This document shows positions 35,713 through 47,274 of a stretch of 64,000 bases of DNA, in pieces. The translations under genes and the position numbers were made by a program. The stretch is taken from positions 1 to 64,000 of the forward strand of contig CADCVE010000054.1 in assembly GCA_902806065.1 (NCBI GenBank). Reading direction: 5' to 3'. The notes under the pieces were generated by a model. That model was not told the origin of the DNA, did not search any database, and saw nothing but the letters and a program-made list of their open reading frames with translations. The stretch comes from an uncultured Rubrobacteraceae bacterium. GTDB taxonomy: Bacteria; Actinomycetota; Rubrobacteria; Rubrobacterales; Rubrobacteraceae. Position 1 is the stretch's first letter, and the number at the start of each line of letters is the position of its first letter.

Positions 35713-37380
35713 GTGCTCGCGGAGATCTCCGTAGAAAACATAGCCCTGATCGAGGAAGCCACCCTCGAACTCGCCTCCGGCCTGAACGCCATCACCGGCG
35801 AGACGGGCGCGGGCAAGACCCTTCTCGCCACCGCCCTCCAGATGCTCCTCGGCGGCCGTGCCCGCGCCGAATCCGTCCGCGCGGGCGCCAAAAGAGCTAC
35901 CATCGAAGGCACGTTCGTGCTCCCCAACGATATCTCGGAGAAGATGCTCCACGAGACTCTGGGCGACCTCGCCGAAGAGGTGGACGGCGACGAGGAGATC
36001 GTGCTGCGGCGCACCCTCACAGAGGAGGGCCGCTCCCGCTGCTATGTAGGTGGAGTGAGCGTCCCGGTAAAGGCTATGGCTTCTTTGGGCGAACGCCTCG
36101 TCTCCTACCACGGCCAGAGAGAACAAGCCCGACTCACCGACCCCGGAGAACAACTCGGCATCCTCGACGATTTCCTGAACGAGGACGCGTTGCAAGCGAA
36201 GGTATCACTGGGCGAGCTGTGGAGCCGGGTAGAGAAAGACCGGCGGGAGCTTGCCGAACTCAAAGGGTCGGCGGAGGCGCGTATAAGGGAGGTCGAGTTC
36301 TTGCGCTATCAGGTGGCGGAACTCGAGGAAGCGGACTACAGCGCCTCCGAGTACGGCGACCTCACCCGCGAGCGCGACCGCCTGCGCAACATCACGGACC
36401 TCCTGGATGCCGCCTCTACCGCGACGGTGTCCCTCTCCAACGAAGAGGGAGGCGCGGCTGATGCCGTCGCTCGTGCCGAGTCGGAGCTGGACCGGGCGGC
36501 CCGCTATGACGAGGGCCTGCAGAGCTTGCTCACCCGCGTCCAGGGGCTCTCGGCGGAGCTTGGGGACATCGTCTACGAGCTCCAGGCTTACCTCGATGAG
36601 CTTGAGGCCGACCCGAACCGCCTTGAAACTATCGAGGACCGGCTGCAAGCCCTACGAGCGCTGGAGCGCAAATACGGCGAGGACGTGGAAGGTTACCTGG
36701 CGGAGGCAAAGGCCCGTCTCGCACGCATCGAGAACTTCGAGGAAGAGACGGCGGAGCTGGAAGAGCGCATACGAGAGGGCGAAGCGGATCTGGAGAAGCT
36801 CGGTGACGCGCTCTCTGCCGGCCGAGAGAGAGCCGCTGAGGAGCTTTCGGGTAAGGTGCAGGCGAACCTGGGGGACCTGAACCTGGGGAGGACGACGTTT
36901 CGGGCAAACCTCGTCGAGGGTACGTTGGGACCGAATGGCAAGGAGCGGGTGGAGTTCGTAATCCGGCCGAACCCCGGAGAACCCGAGCTGCCGGTACGGC
37001 GTTACGCCTCGGGCGGGGAGCTGAGCCGCATCATGCTCGCCATCCGACTCTCCCAGGAGCGCATCGAGCCCGGAGCCACATACGTCTTCGATGAGGTAGA
37101 CGCAGGCATAGGCGGCGAGACGGCCACAGCGGTTGGGGCGAAGCTCAAGGAGCTAGGACAGCGCAACCAGGTACTTACTATAACCCACCTCCCCCAGATA
37201 GCCTCCGAAGCCTCCTCCCACGTCGTCGTCGCCAAAGCCACCGCCGAGGGCCGCACGCTAACCAAGATCCAAAAAGTCGAAGGCGAAGAACGCCGCCGGG
37301 AACTCGCCCGCATGCTCTCCGGCAGAATAGACGAGGCCTCCCTAGCCCACGCCCGCGAGCTACTCGTCGGAGAACGCTGA
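35713..37380 (+). CDS. recN: DNA repair protein RecN
   Basis: A 555-residue SMC-like ATPase for double-strand-break repair. Walker A GETGAGKTLL lies at about residues 30-39; two coiled-coil arms (residues about 150-370, rich in Glu, Arg and Leu) flank the middle; the signature YASGGELSRIMLAI and Walker B TYVFDEVDAGIGGETA are near the C-terminus, followed by ITHLPQIASEASSHVVV. GTG 35713 is used, starting LAEISVENIALIEEA. SOS control is common for recN but I see no LexA box upstream. AT-rich sequence with TATAATAC begins right after the stop. Confidence 0.95.
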   Translation: MLAEISVENIALIEEATLELASGLNAITGETGAGKTLLATALQMLLGGRARAESVRAGAKRATIEGTFVLPNDISEKMLHETLGDLAEEVDGDEEIVLRRTLTEEGRSRCYVGGVSVPVKAMASLGERLVSYHGQREQARLTDPGEQLGILDDFLNEDALQAKVSLGELWSRVEKDRRELAELKGSAEARIREVEFLRYQVAELEEADYSASEYGDLTRERDRLRNITDLLDAASTATVSLSNEEGGAADAVARAESELDRAARYDEGLQSLLTRVQGLSAELGDIVYELQAYLDELEADPNRLETIEDRLQALRALERKYGEDVEGYLAEAKARLARIENFEEETAELEERIREGEADLEKLGDALSAGRERAAEELSGKVQANLGDLNLGRTTFRANLVEGTLGPNGKERVEFVIRPNPGEPELPVRRYASGGELSRIMLAIRLSQERIEPGATYVFDEVDAGIGGETATAVGAKLKELGQRNQVLTITHLPQIASEASSHVVVAKATAEGRTLTKIQKVEGEERRRELARMLSGRIDEASLAHARELLVGER

Positions 37381-37561
37381 GATACACTGATTAGTCCATT
37401 TCACAACTTATAATACTACTGACACCATCTAAGGTTTCACATCTTTATGCTTCAGGAATAAAGGCAACCCTGCACCTCTTGCAACCGTGGGAACCGATGG
37501 GTTAGTGTGTAGCGACTAGGATCCCACGTGGGGTCTTCGAGGGGCAAAGGAGAGATGATAA

Positions 37562-38398
37562 ATGCCAGGCATACTGCGTCTGATGTCACTTGGCATAACT
37601 GCCATGCTGGTGTTTACCACGGGGGCCACAGCCCAAGAGGATGAAGAAGTCGAGTACGATGAGACTGTAACGGTCGAGAGAATAGTGGATGGGGACACGA
37701 TCAGGATTGATCCTGCCGTCGACGGCATCGATGAGGTCAGGCTCATAGGTATAGACACCCCAGAAACAAAGGATCCTGATTGCGACGTGCAACCCTACGG
37801 CCCGGAAGCCTTGATTTTCACCCGCGATGAACTCTTGGATGAGGAGGTCGATTTAGAGTTCGACGAAGATAGAGAGGACCAATACGACCGCCTCCTGGCA
37901 TACGTCTATTTGGACGATGAGATGTTCAATGAGACGCTTCTTGAGGAGGGTTATGCTCAGGTTTACACTGTCTCCCCAAACGACAAGCACGAGGACCGCT
38001 TTGAGGAGGCTCAGGAAGCTGCCCAGGAGGAGGAACTTGGGATCTGGGGGTTGTCATACTCTGAGCAGGATCTACTGGCGGACCGGGAAAACGGGATTGG
38101 TGGCGAAGAGTGCAGCCCAATCTCGACCCCGACGCCACCTCCCACGCCAGATGTACCAGAGGTAGATGTCTCAGAGCCAGACGTGCCAGACCCAGATGTG
38201 CTACCTGTACCTACCCCCACGCCTGTTGTGCCAGACCCTGATATACCGCCCGCTCCTACCCCTATACCAGACGTGCCAGAGTTTGACGTGCCCACGCGTA
38301 TTGGTGGTGCAGATTGCTCGACAGGCGTGAAAGACGTACTGGTCGTGCCAGGAAGTAAGGGGGACCGTGACGGCGACGGGGTAGCGTGCGAAAGTTGA
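37562..38398 (+). CDS. Secreted thermonuclease-like protein with proline-rich linker and Excalibur domain
   Basis: A 278-residue extracellular nuclease. A signal peptide (residues 1-25, LGITAMLVFTTGATAQ) precedes a staphylococcal-nuclease domain (about 35-165). That domain has VERIVDGDTIRI, VRLIGIDTPET (catalytic Arg and Asp) and DQYDRLLAYVYLDD with the second Arg. A 75-residue linker of P, T, V and D repeats (PTPTPVVPDPDIPPAP) follows. The C-terminus DRDGDGVACES is an Excalibur calcium-binding motif. ATG 37562 follows GGAGAGATGATAA; TATAATAC at 37409-37416 may be its -10 element. It probably degrades DNA or RNA outside the cell. Codon use is less GC-biased than in neighbours. Confidence 0.88.
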   Translation: MPGILRLMSLGITAMLVFTTGATAQEDEEVEYDETVTVERIVDGDTIRIDPAVDGIDEVRLIGIDTPETKDPDCDVQPYGPEALIFTRDELLDEEVDLEFDEDREDQYDRLLAYVYLDDEMFNETLLEEGYAQVYTVSPNDKHEDRFEEAQEAAQEEELGIWGLSYSEQDLLADRENGIGGEECSPISTPTPPPTPDVPEVDVSEPDVPDPDVLPVPTPTPVVPDPDIPPAPTPIPDVPEFDVPTRIGGADCSTGVKDVLVVPGSKGDRDGDGVACES

Positions 38399-41153
<2,755 letters not shown>

Positions 41154-41199
41154 CTCCATGCGGCATTTTTCTCGTTGGGTGCTGGATCACGGGCCGCGT

Positions 41200-41267
41200 T
41201 CAAGGTAACCTTGAGGAATGACGTATGATGCTGTGTACGATGCTATACCTCTCGTCGCGAACGCGAC
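41200..41267. promoter_or_regulatory. Two operator-like palindromes upstream of the alanine-dehydrogenase-like gene
   Basis: TCAAGGT-A-ACCTTGA (41200-41214) is a perfect palindrome with a single central base, typical in size of dimeric regulator sites. GTCGCG-AA-CGCGAC (41254-41267) is a second perfect palindrome 40 bases further on. Both lie in the 153-base gap before GTG 41307, with TATGAT and TATACC between them as possible -10 elements. Confidence 0.5.
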
Positions 41268-41306
41268 CTTTGTGTTCGTGATGCGAGGACGCTCCGGGGA
41301 GGCTCC

Positions 41307-42452
41307 GTGAGGATTGGGATTGTGCGTGAGTTGACGCCTGCGGAGGGGCGGGTAGCTCTCACGCCCTACGCGGTGTATGAGCTTACAAAGGCCGGGCACA
41401 GAGTCTCCGTCGAGACCGGGGCCGGGGCTGAGGCCGCGCTAACAGACGACGAGTACACCGCGGCGGGGGCGAGGCTCGCCAGGGACGCCGCGGCGGTGTG
41501 GCGCGACTCCGAACTCATCGCCAAGGTATTTGGCCCGGTGGATGGAGAGTACAGACATCTGAGGGAGGGTTTGATCGTCTTGGCCTTCCTCTCTCTCTCC
41601 GTAAACCGCCGCCTCGTGAGCGCGCTGATCGAGTCGCGCTGCGCGGCGTTCTCTATGGAGACCGTCCGGGACGAGAGAGGCGGTCTCCCTGTCCTGACCC
41701 CGATGAGCGAGATCGCCGGCAGCCTCGTCCCGCAGATCGGAGCCCATTATCTCCAGCGCCCGGCCGGGGGACGCGGCATCCTGCTCGGAGGCGCGACCGG
41801 CGTCCGTCCGGGCCGCGTCGTCGTCCTGGGCGCGGGTATTGTCGGCTCGGGCGCGGCCCGCGTCGCCAGCGGTCTCGGCGCCGAAGTTCTGGTCATCGAC
41901 CGCGACCTCGACCGCTTGAGACGTATCGAGGTGATGCGCCTCGGCGGTAGTCTCGGCGGGGTTAAGACGCTGGCGGCGAGCAGCATGGGCATCCGCGACG
42001 CTGTTCTCTGGGCGGACCTCCTCATCAGCGCGGTTCAGGTCGTTAGCTCCAGAACTCCGCACCTCGTGGACCGTGAGACCGTCAAGGAGATGAAGGCGGG
42101 CAGCGTCATAGTAGACGCTGACGTGGACCAGGGTGGCTCCATCGAGACCAGCAGGGCAACTACTCTGCACGACCCCGTCTTCGTCGAACACGACGTGATC
42201 CACTACTGCGTGAAGAACCTGCCCGCCTCCGTCCCCGTGACCGCCACACGGGCTCTCTCCAACGCCCTTCTACCCTACGTGCGCAAGATAGCGGGCCACG
42301 GCCTCGTGGACGCCCTGAACTCGGACGCGGGCCTCGCGCGTGGGGCCACCGTGATCGAGGGACGTATGATCGACGAAGACCTTGCCCACGAGTACGCAAT
42401 GGACCACCATCTCCTCCAGTCCGTACTCCCCCTCCACAAGGAGGCCCGGTGA
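41307..42452 (+). CDS. Alanine dehydrogenase/PNT-family protein with substituted active-site residues
   Basis: A 381-residue member of the alanine dehydrogenase/pyridine nucleotide transhydrogenase family. The fold is complete: MRIGIVRELTPAEGRVALTP, LTPMSEIAGSLVPQIGAHYL, VVVLGAGIVGSGAARVA (NAD site), and VIVDADVDQGG with the conserved Asp. The Arg of RVALTP is kept. But the catalytic Lys of the KVKEP motif is Phe (KVFGP) and the catalytic His of the FLHLA motif is Ser (AFLSLS). It is therefore unlikely to be an ordinary alanine dehydrogenase. GTG 41307 follows GGGGAGG, and its TGA overlaps scpA. Pairing with condensin genes is probably positional rather than functional. Confidence 0.85.
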   Translation: MRIGIVRELTPAEGRVALTPYAVYELTKAGHRVSVETGAGAEAALTDDEYTAAGARLARDAAAVWRDSELIAKVFGPVDGEYRHLREGLIVLAFLSLSVNRRLVSALIESRCAAFSMETVRDERGGLPVLTPMSEIAGSLVPQIGAHYLQRPAGGRGILLGGATGVRPGRVVVLGAGIVGSGAARVASGLGAEVLVIDRDLDRLRRIEVMRLGGSLGGVKTLAASSMGIRDAVLWADLLISAVQVVSSRTPHLVDRETVKEMKAGSVIVDADVDQGGSIETSRATTLHDPVFVEHDVIHYCVKNLPASVPVTATRALSNALLPYVRKIAGHGLVDALNSDAGLARGATVIEGRMIDEDLAHEYAMDHHLLQSVLPLHKEAR

Positions 42453-43198
42453 GCACGATACAGCCCGGAGGCCGCGCCACGGGACGCGCCCTCTCAGCCT
42501 TTACGATAGATCTGGATGTTTACTCCGGACCCTACGAGGGCCTGCTCGCTTTGATACTGAAGGACGAGCTGGAGATCTTCGAGGTCCCCCTGCGCGAGCT
42601 GGTAACCCTGTACCGGAACACAAATCCCCCAACCCCCCCCGGAGAGACCCCCGGTGTTCTGGAGCGCGACACCGATTTCGTGGACTCCGCGACCTCTCTC
42701 GTTCTCCTCAAGGGCCGCGCTCTCGCCCCGGCACACGAACCCGATGGGGAGGAGGACGATGAAGGACCCTCCGCCCAGGACCTCGAAGAACGCCTCGTCA
42801 CCTACCTGAAGATAAAGCGGGGCGCGGACGCCCTGGCGGAGCGCCTCGCGCATAACGCCTGTCTCTACCCCTCGGCGCATGCTTTGCCTCCCCGCCCGGG
42901 AAGTCTCCGGCTGAGCAAAGACCGCCTCGCCAAGAGCCTGCGCCGTGCCATTGCACGCACGGCCGAACCCGGAGTGTCTCATCTCGGCCAGATCACCGTG
43001 ACCGTCCAGGAGCTTGCCGCCTTGATCCGCGCCTCTCTACTCCATGGACCTCTCTCTTTCGAGGACCTCATCCGGGACATGGACCGCCTCCGCTCCGCTG
43101 TCGCCTTCTCCGCCGCCCTCTCTTTGGCCGCCGAGGGCCGCCTCACCCTCTCTCAAACAGAGCCTTTCGGCCCCTTGACCCTAACGCCCGGAAAATGA
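42449..43198 (+). CDS. scpA: Segregation and condensation protein A
   Basis: A 249-residue kleisin that links the SMC heads of bacterial condensin. The N-terminal signature is IDLDVYSGPYEGLLALILKD followed by LEIFEVPLRELVTLY; a charged, variable centre (GEEDDEGPSAQ) and a C-terminal winged helix (HGPLSFEDLIRDMDRLRSAV) follow. GTG 42449 overlaps the preceding stop as GTGA. scpB starts immediately after its TGA. No smc gene is in the window. Confidence 0.9.
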   Translation: MSTIQPGGRATGRALSAFTIDLDVYSGPYEGLLALILKDELEIFEVPLRELVTLYRNTNPPTPPGETPGVLERDTDFVDSATSLVLLKGRALAPAHEPDGEEDDEGPSAQDLEERLVTYLKIKRGADALAERLAHNACLYPSAHALPPRPGSLRLSKDRLAKSLRRAIARTAEPGVSHLGQITVTVQELAALIRASLLHGPLSFEDLIRDMDRLRSAVAFSAALSLAAEGRLTLSQTEPFGPLTLTPGK

Positions 43199-43855
43199 AT
43201 GACAGACGGTAACGGATACGAAAGCACCTCCCAACCTGACGCCGCTACGCCATCCGCGGTCTTCTGTATAGAGGCCGTTCTCTTCTTGAGCCCCCGTCCC
43301 GTGGCCCTGTCAACCATCCTCCAGGTTACCGCGCTCTCTGAAGAGGAAGCGCGAGCAGCGATCTCCGAACTGAAAGAGCGCTACTCGCCTCGGTACTGCG
43401 GCATCGTGTTACGCGAGGTCGCTGGAGGCTTGCAGTTCGTGACGAACTCGCTCTGCTCCGCTCTCGTGGAGCGGTTCCGCGAGGAGGCCCGTCCGGCCCC
43501 ACTATCGGGGGCGGCGCACGAGGTTCTCTCCTGTGTTCTCTACCTGGGTCCGCTCACCCGCGCCGCCATCAACGCTGCTCGCGGCGTTAACTCCGACGCC
43601 GTGGTCCGCAATCTCCTCGACCGCAACCTTCTCACCGAGGCCGGCCGCGACCAGACGAGCCCCGGCGCGCCCGCTCTCCTCGATGTCACCGAGGACTTCT
43701 TACTCGCCGCCGGCGCCCGGGACCGCGAAGACTTCCCCACCCTCGAAGAGATCGTGGAACCCGCGGAGATCTCGCGCGTCCGCGAGCGTATCAAAGGACA
43801 AGAGAGCGAACATCCAAGAATGGATGAACCAATCCGTGACCCGGAGGGTGGGTAA
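43199..43855 (+). CDS. scpB: Segregation and condensation protein B
   Basis: A 218-residue tandem winged-helix protein that partners ScpA and SMC in chromosome condensation. CIEAVLFLSPRPVALSTIL is the typical start, GIVLREVAGGLQFVTNS and ALVERF complete the first winged helix, and HEVLSCVLYLGPLTRAAINAARGVNSDAVVRNLLDRNLLTEAGR the second (cited in parts). ATG 43199 is directly adjacent to the scpA stop. Its end lies four bases before rluB. Confidence 0.9.
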   Translation: MTDGNGYESTSQPDAATPSAVFCIEAVLFLSPRPVALSTILQVTALSEEEARAAISELKERYSPRYCGIVLREVAGGLQFVTNSLCSALVERFREEARPAPLSGAAHEVLSCVLYLGPLTRAAINAARGVNSDAVVRNLLDRNLLTEAGRDQTSPGAPALLDVTEDFLLAAGARDREDFPTLEEIVEPAEISRVRERIKGQESEHPRMDEPIRDPEGG

Positions 43856-43859
43856 AAAG

Positions 43860-44591
43860 ATGCGCCTCCAGGCCTTTCTGGCTCGTAGCGGCGCGGCTCC
43901 TTCGAGGCGCAAGGCGGAGATCCTGATCTCCGCCGGTCGCGTCCTCGTAAACGGCGACACCGCCAACCTCGGAGAGAGCGTCGCCCTTACCGACGACATT
44001 CTCCTCGATGGTGAGCCCGTAAGCCTCCCCGAAACTCACGCCTACCTCGCCCTGAACAAGCCCGCAGGCTATCTCACTACCCTCAAAGACGACCGAAACC
44101 GCCGCACCGTCGCGGATCTCATGCCAGAGAACGTTCCCGGACTCGTCCCTATAGGCCGCCTCGACGTCGGAACCACCGGACTCCTCCTCCTCACTAACGA
44201 CGGACCCCTGGCCCATCATATCGCCCACCCCTCCTCCGAGATAGAGAAGGAGTACGAGTTGATCCTGAAGACCCCCGAAGCGGATCTCGAAGAACGCCTG
44301 GCCGCCCTCGCCCAAGGCCCACAGCTCGAAGACGGCAAGATGCTCCCTCCAAGGCTCCAAAACCTCCGCCAAACTCCCAAGAGACTCACTTTAAACCTGA
44401 CGATCCACGAGGGCCGTAACCGCATAATACGTCGAGCCTGTGCGGCGATAGGGCTGGTCCTGCTCTCCCTCAAGCGCGTACGCGTTGGCCCCGTAAGCTT
44501 GGGTAGCCTCCCGGAAGGCCGGTACCGTAAACTCACCGAACAGGAGATAAACATCTTCGAAAAGAGCATGGGAAGAAGAACTAATGGATAA
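43860..44591 (+). CDS. rluB: Ribosomal large-subunit pseudouridine synthase B
   Basis: A 243-residue RsuA/RluB-type pseudouridine synthase. An N-terminal S4 domain (MRLQAFLARSGAAPSRRKAE) is followed by LALNKPAGYLTTLKDDRNR, the catalytic motif GRLDVGTTGLLLLTNDG with its Asp, and EGRNRIIRRACAAIGL. It modifies a uridine of 23S rRNA, usually position 2605. ATG 43860 follows GGAGGGTGGG; the longer frame from 43533 overlaps scpB and is rejected. Its last eight bases overlap aroA. Confidence 0.94.
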   Translation: MRLQAFLARSGAAPSRRKAEILISAGRVLVNGDTANLGESVALTDDILLDGEPVSLPETHAYLALNKPAGYLTTLKDDRNRRTVADLMPENVPGLVPIGRLDVGTTGLLLLTNDGPLAHHIAHPSSEIEKEYELILKTPEADLEERLAALAQGPQLEDGKMLPPRLQNLRQTPKRLTLNLTIHEGRNRIIRRACAAIGLVLLSLKRVRVGPVSLGSLPEGRYRKLTEQEINIFEKSMGRRTNG

Positions 44592-45927
44592 AAGAGACAG
44601 TATCCTCGCCGCGACTCGTATCGCACCCGCAAGTCCTCTGCGCGCGGAGATCTCAGTCCCTTCGGACAAGTCGCTCTCGCATCGGGCCGCCCTCGTCTCA
44701 CTCCTCGCCGAACACCCGGTAACCATCCGCAACTACCTCCCCGCCGAAGATACGCTGGCAACCCTGAACGCCATAAGCACCTTTGGGGCTCGCGTGGAAC
44801 GTAAAGAGATCACCGTCCAAATCACCGGCGCCGGCATGAAAAACATCCCGGAACCCTCGAACGTCATAGACGCCAGCAACTCCGGTACTCTTATACGCAT
44901 AATATTGGGAATAGCGGCAGGATTGGGACGGTTTTCTTGTTTCACGGGGGATGCTTCGTTGCGGGGGCGGCCGATGGGGCGGGTGGTACAGCCGTTGAGG
45001 GAGATGGGAGCAGAGATCGTGGGTGTCGGTGGGGGCGAGATGTTGCCGATCGCGGTTCTTGAGAACGGTGGAGGGTTGCGGGGCTCCGAGCATGTCTTGC
45101 CGGTGGCGAGCGCGCAGGTGAAGAGTTGCCTTCTCTTCGCCGGGCTGTTCGCTGACGGGGTAGTGAGTGTCACAGAGCCGGGGAGAAGCAGGGACCATAC
45201 CGAGCGGTTGCTGCAGGCGTGTAGCGTGATGGTCGGGATAGAGGAGATGTCCTCGGGGGGGCGAAAGGTGAGCGTAGAGCCCCCGGGTTCTTTACGGGTT
45301 CCTGGTGAAATCGAGATCCCGGGGGACTTCTCATCGGCGGCTTTCTGGATCGCGGCGGCGCTGGTCGTGCCGGGCAGTGAGGTGCTGGTCCGCAAGGTCG
45401 GGCTCAACCCGACCCGGACGCGGTTCTTGGATATACTGCGCGGAATGGGTGCGGACTTGGAGATACGCGGCGCGGGTGAGGACGCCATCGGTGAGCCGGT
45501 CGGCGAGGTCGTGGCGCGACACTCGCCTTTGAAGGCGACTACGGTCAATCCAGAGGACGTACCGGGTGCCGTGGACGAGTTGCCGCTGCTGGCTCTGCTG
45601 GGAGCATTCGCCGAGGGGGAGACCGTGGTACGGGGCGCGGAGGAGCTACGCGTCAAGGAGACAGATCGGATACAGGCCGTCTGCGAGGAGTTTCGCAAGG
45701 TGGGCGTGGAGATTGAAGAACGCCCGGACGGTTTTACTGTTACAGGTGACCCGGATCGAGGTATCCGGGGTGGACGCGCGAGCAGCCGGGGCGACCACCG
45801 CATCGGGATGGGTCTGGCCGTCGCCGGGCTTGCGTCGAAGGAAGGGGTCGAAGTGGAAGACCTTGAGGCGGCATCCGTCTCCTACCCCGGTTTCCTGCGA
45901 GACCTTGCGAGCATTTCTTGCCGGTAA
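44584..45927 (+). CDS. aroA: 3-phosphoshikimate 1-carboxyvinyltransferase (EPSP synthase)
   Basis: A 447-residue EPSP synthase joining phosphoenolpyruvate to shikimate-3-phosphate. Conserved parts: ISVPSDKSLSHRAALVSLLA (phosphate Lys), ASNSGTLIRIILGIAAGL (phosphoenolpyruvate loop, NSGT form), RGRPMGRVVQPLREMGAEI, LPVASAQVKSCLLFAGLFA, AVDELPLLALLGAFAEG (catalytic Asp) and RVKETDRIQA. The loop differs from the classical GNAGTAMR. Strikingly, the first 110 codons end in C and the rest in G: the + strand flips from C-rich to G-rich at an AT-rich seam near 44,900. Confidence 0.95.
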   Translation: MDKRDSILAATRIAPASPLRAEISVPSDKSLSHRAALVSLLAEHPVTIRNYLPAEDTLATLNAISTFGARVERKEITVQITGAGMKNIPEPSNVIDASNSGTLIRIILGIAAGLGRFSCFTGDASLRGRPMGRVVQPLREMGAEIVGVGGGEMLPIAVLENGGGLRGSEHVLPVASAQVKSCLLFAGLFADGVVSVTEPGRSRDHTERLLQACSVMVGIEEMSSGGRKVSVEPPGSLRVPGEIEIPGDFSSAAFWIAAALVVPGSEVLVRKVGLNPTRTRFLDILRGMGADLEIRGAGEDAIGEPVGEVVARHSPLKATTVNPEDVPGAVDELPLLALLGAFAEGETVVRGAEELRVKETDRIQAVCEEFRKVGVEIEERPDGFTVTGDPDRGIRGGRASSRGDHRIGMGLAVAGLASKEGVEVEDLEAASVSYPGFLRDLASISCR

Positions 45928-45946
45928 CACAACCTGCGGGATCACC

Positions 45947-46618
45947 GTGCTCGTAGCGATAGACGGTCCCGCCGGGAGTGGGAAGAGCTCGGCCGCCCAG
46001 GCTATCGCCGGGCGCCTGGGGCTCGTCAACCTGAACACGGGCGCGACCTACCGGGCTGTAGCACTCGTGGCGTTGCGAGAGGAGATGGATCTGGGGAACG
46101 AGGGCGCTCTTATTGCTGTCGCGGCTCGCATGGAGCTTTCGGCTGATGGTGTCTCCTATGGGGGAGCCCATATCCTGGAGGATGCCCTGCGCTCTCCCGA
46201 GGTCTCCGCGGCAGCCTCCAAAGTCAGCGCGCATCCGGGACTCCGCCGCGTCCTCGTCGAGAGACAGCGGGACGCGGCCCGGAAGGCGGAGGTGTCGGGA
46301 GGCGGCGCCGTCGTCGAGGGGCGCGACATCGGGACGGTCGTCCTGCCGGAGGCGGACCTCAAGATCTTTTTGTCGGCCTCGGCCGAAGAGCGAGCTCGCC
46401 GCCGCGCCCTGCAGACCGGCCGCGAATCAGAGCTGGAACGCATAAGTAAGGCCATGCACAACCGCGACAAACGTGATTCAGAGCGCGAAGCCTCCCCCCT
46501 GAAGCCCGCTCCCGATGCCGTCGTCCTGGATACCACGAGCCTCTCCCTTGAGAGCGTCGTCTCACGTGTCGTCGAGCTGGCCAACGAACGCCGGAACAAT
46601 GTGAGGAAGTCGTCTTGA
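45947..46618 (+). CDS. cmk: Cytidylate kinase
   Basis: A 223-residue (d)CMP kinase. It starts LVAIDGPAGSGKSSAAQAI (P-loop), LNTGATYRAVAL is the CMP-binding region, VVEGRDIGTVVLPEADLKI the conserved core and RRALQTGRESELE the lid. GTG 45947, 19 bases after the aroA stop, is the first start that gives a standard N-terminus; the ORF opens far upstream inside aroA. Its TGA overlaps plsC. aroA-cmk-plsC-der is a common Gram-positive order. Confidence 0.94.
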   Translation: MLVAIDGPAGSGKSSAAQAIAGRLGLVNLNTGATYRAVALVALREEMDLGNEGALIAVAARMELSADGVSYGGAHILEDALRSPEVSAAASKVSAHPGLRRVLVERQRDAARKAEVSGGGAVVEGRDIGTVVLPEADLKIFLSASAEERARRRALQTGRESELERISKAMHNRDKRDSEREASPLKPAPDAVVLDTTSLSLESVVSRVVELANERRNNVRKSS

Positions 46619-47274
46619 AGGTTGGTATACAGCGGCCCCCGGGTAGGGTGCGGGAGGTTTCGCGAAATATGTCGCCGCGGTACCGTCTCTTCAGGCGCGT
46701 CATGCGCGCGCTCGGCTGGCTATTGTTTGGCTTTACGGTGCATGGCGCGCAGAGAGTTCCCAAGGAGGGGCCCCTGATCCTGGCCTCCAACCACCATCGC
46801 TACGCGGACCCGGTCCTGGTGTGCATGGCCGTGCCCCGTAGAATACAGTGGATGGCGAAGAAAGAGGTCTTCGTCCCCCCGTTCGACAAGTTCTTCTACT
46901 TCATCGGTTCCTTCCCCGTGGACCGCAGTAAAGGTGGCCGTACAGCACTCAAAACCTCCCTCGAACTCCTCACCGAGGGCTGGACTCTAGGCATCTTCCC
47001 CGAAGGCACCCGCCGCAAAGCCGGCCGCCCCGAAGACGCCCCGAAGCACGGAGTAGCCATGCTCGCCGCTCGCGGTGGCGCGCCAATACTCCCCGTATTC
47101 GTCAGCGACATCCCCAGCCCACTCCAACGCCTCCGTGGCAAGAGACTCCGAATATTTATCGGTGACCCTATTAATACCGATAATACTAAGAACAGTAAGC
47201 AGGCACGTGCGGAGGTTGCGGGGGAGGTCTTGCGCGAGATCTACGCGCTCGGCGAAGGGTCGGGGGCGTTATGA
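46615..47274 (+). CDS. plsC: 1-acyl-sn-glycerol-3-phosphate acyltransferase
   Basis: A 219-residue membrane-associated acyltransferase making phosphatidic acid. Motif I is SNHHRYADPVLV (HxxxxD), motif II around FFYFIGSFPVDRSK and motif III IFPEGTRRKAG. A hydrophobic stretch LGWLLFGFTVHGA precedes motif I. TTG 46615 overlaps the cmk stop as TTGA; ATG 46669 is an alternative. An AT-rich seam (47,160-47,190, with ATAATAC) near the 3-prime end separates C-rich from G-rich sequence, and the protein there changes from a conserved core to NTDNTKNSKQARAEV. Confidence 0.92.
   Translation: MKVGIQRPPGRVREVSRNMSPRYRLFRRVMRALGWLLFGFTVHGAQRVPKEGPLILASNHHRYADPVLVCMAVPRRIQWMAKKEVFVPPFDKFFYFIGSFPVDRSKGGRTALKTSLELLTEGWTLGIFPEGTRRKAGRPEDAPKHGVAMLAARGGAPILPVFVSDIPSPLQRLRGKRLRIFIGDPINTDNTKNSKQARAEVAGEVLREIYALGEGSGAL

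Noticed and set aside
44733..45803. 356-residue Ser/Pro-rich frame antisense to aroA
   Set aside because: aroA is complete; composition is that expected from antisense codons.
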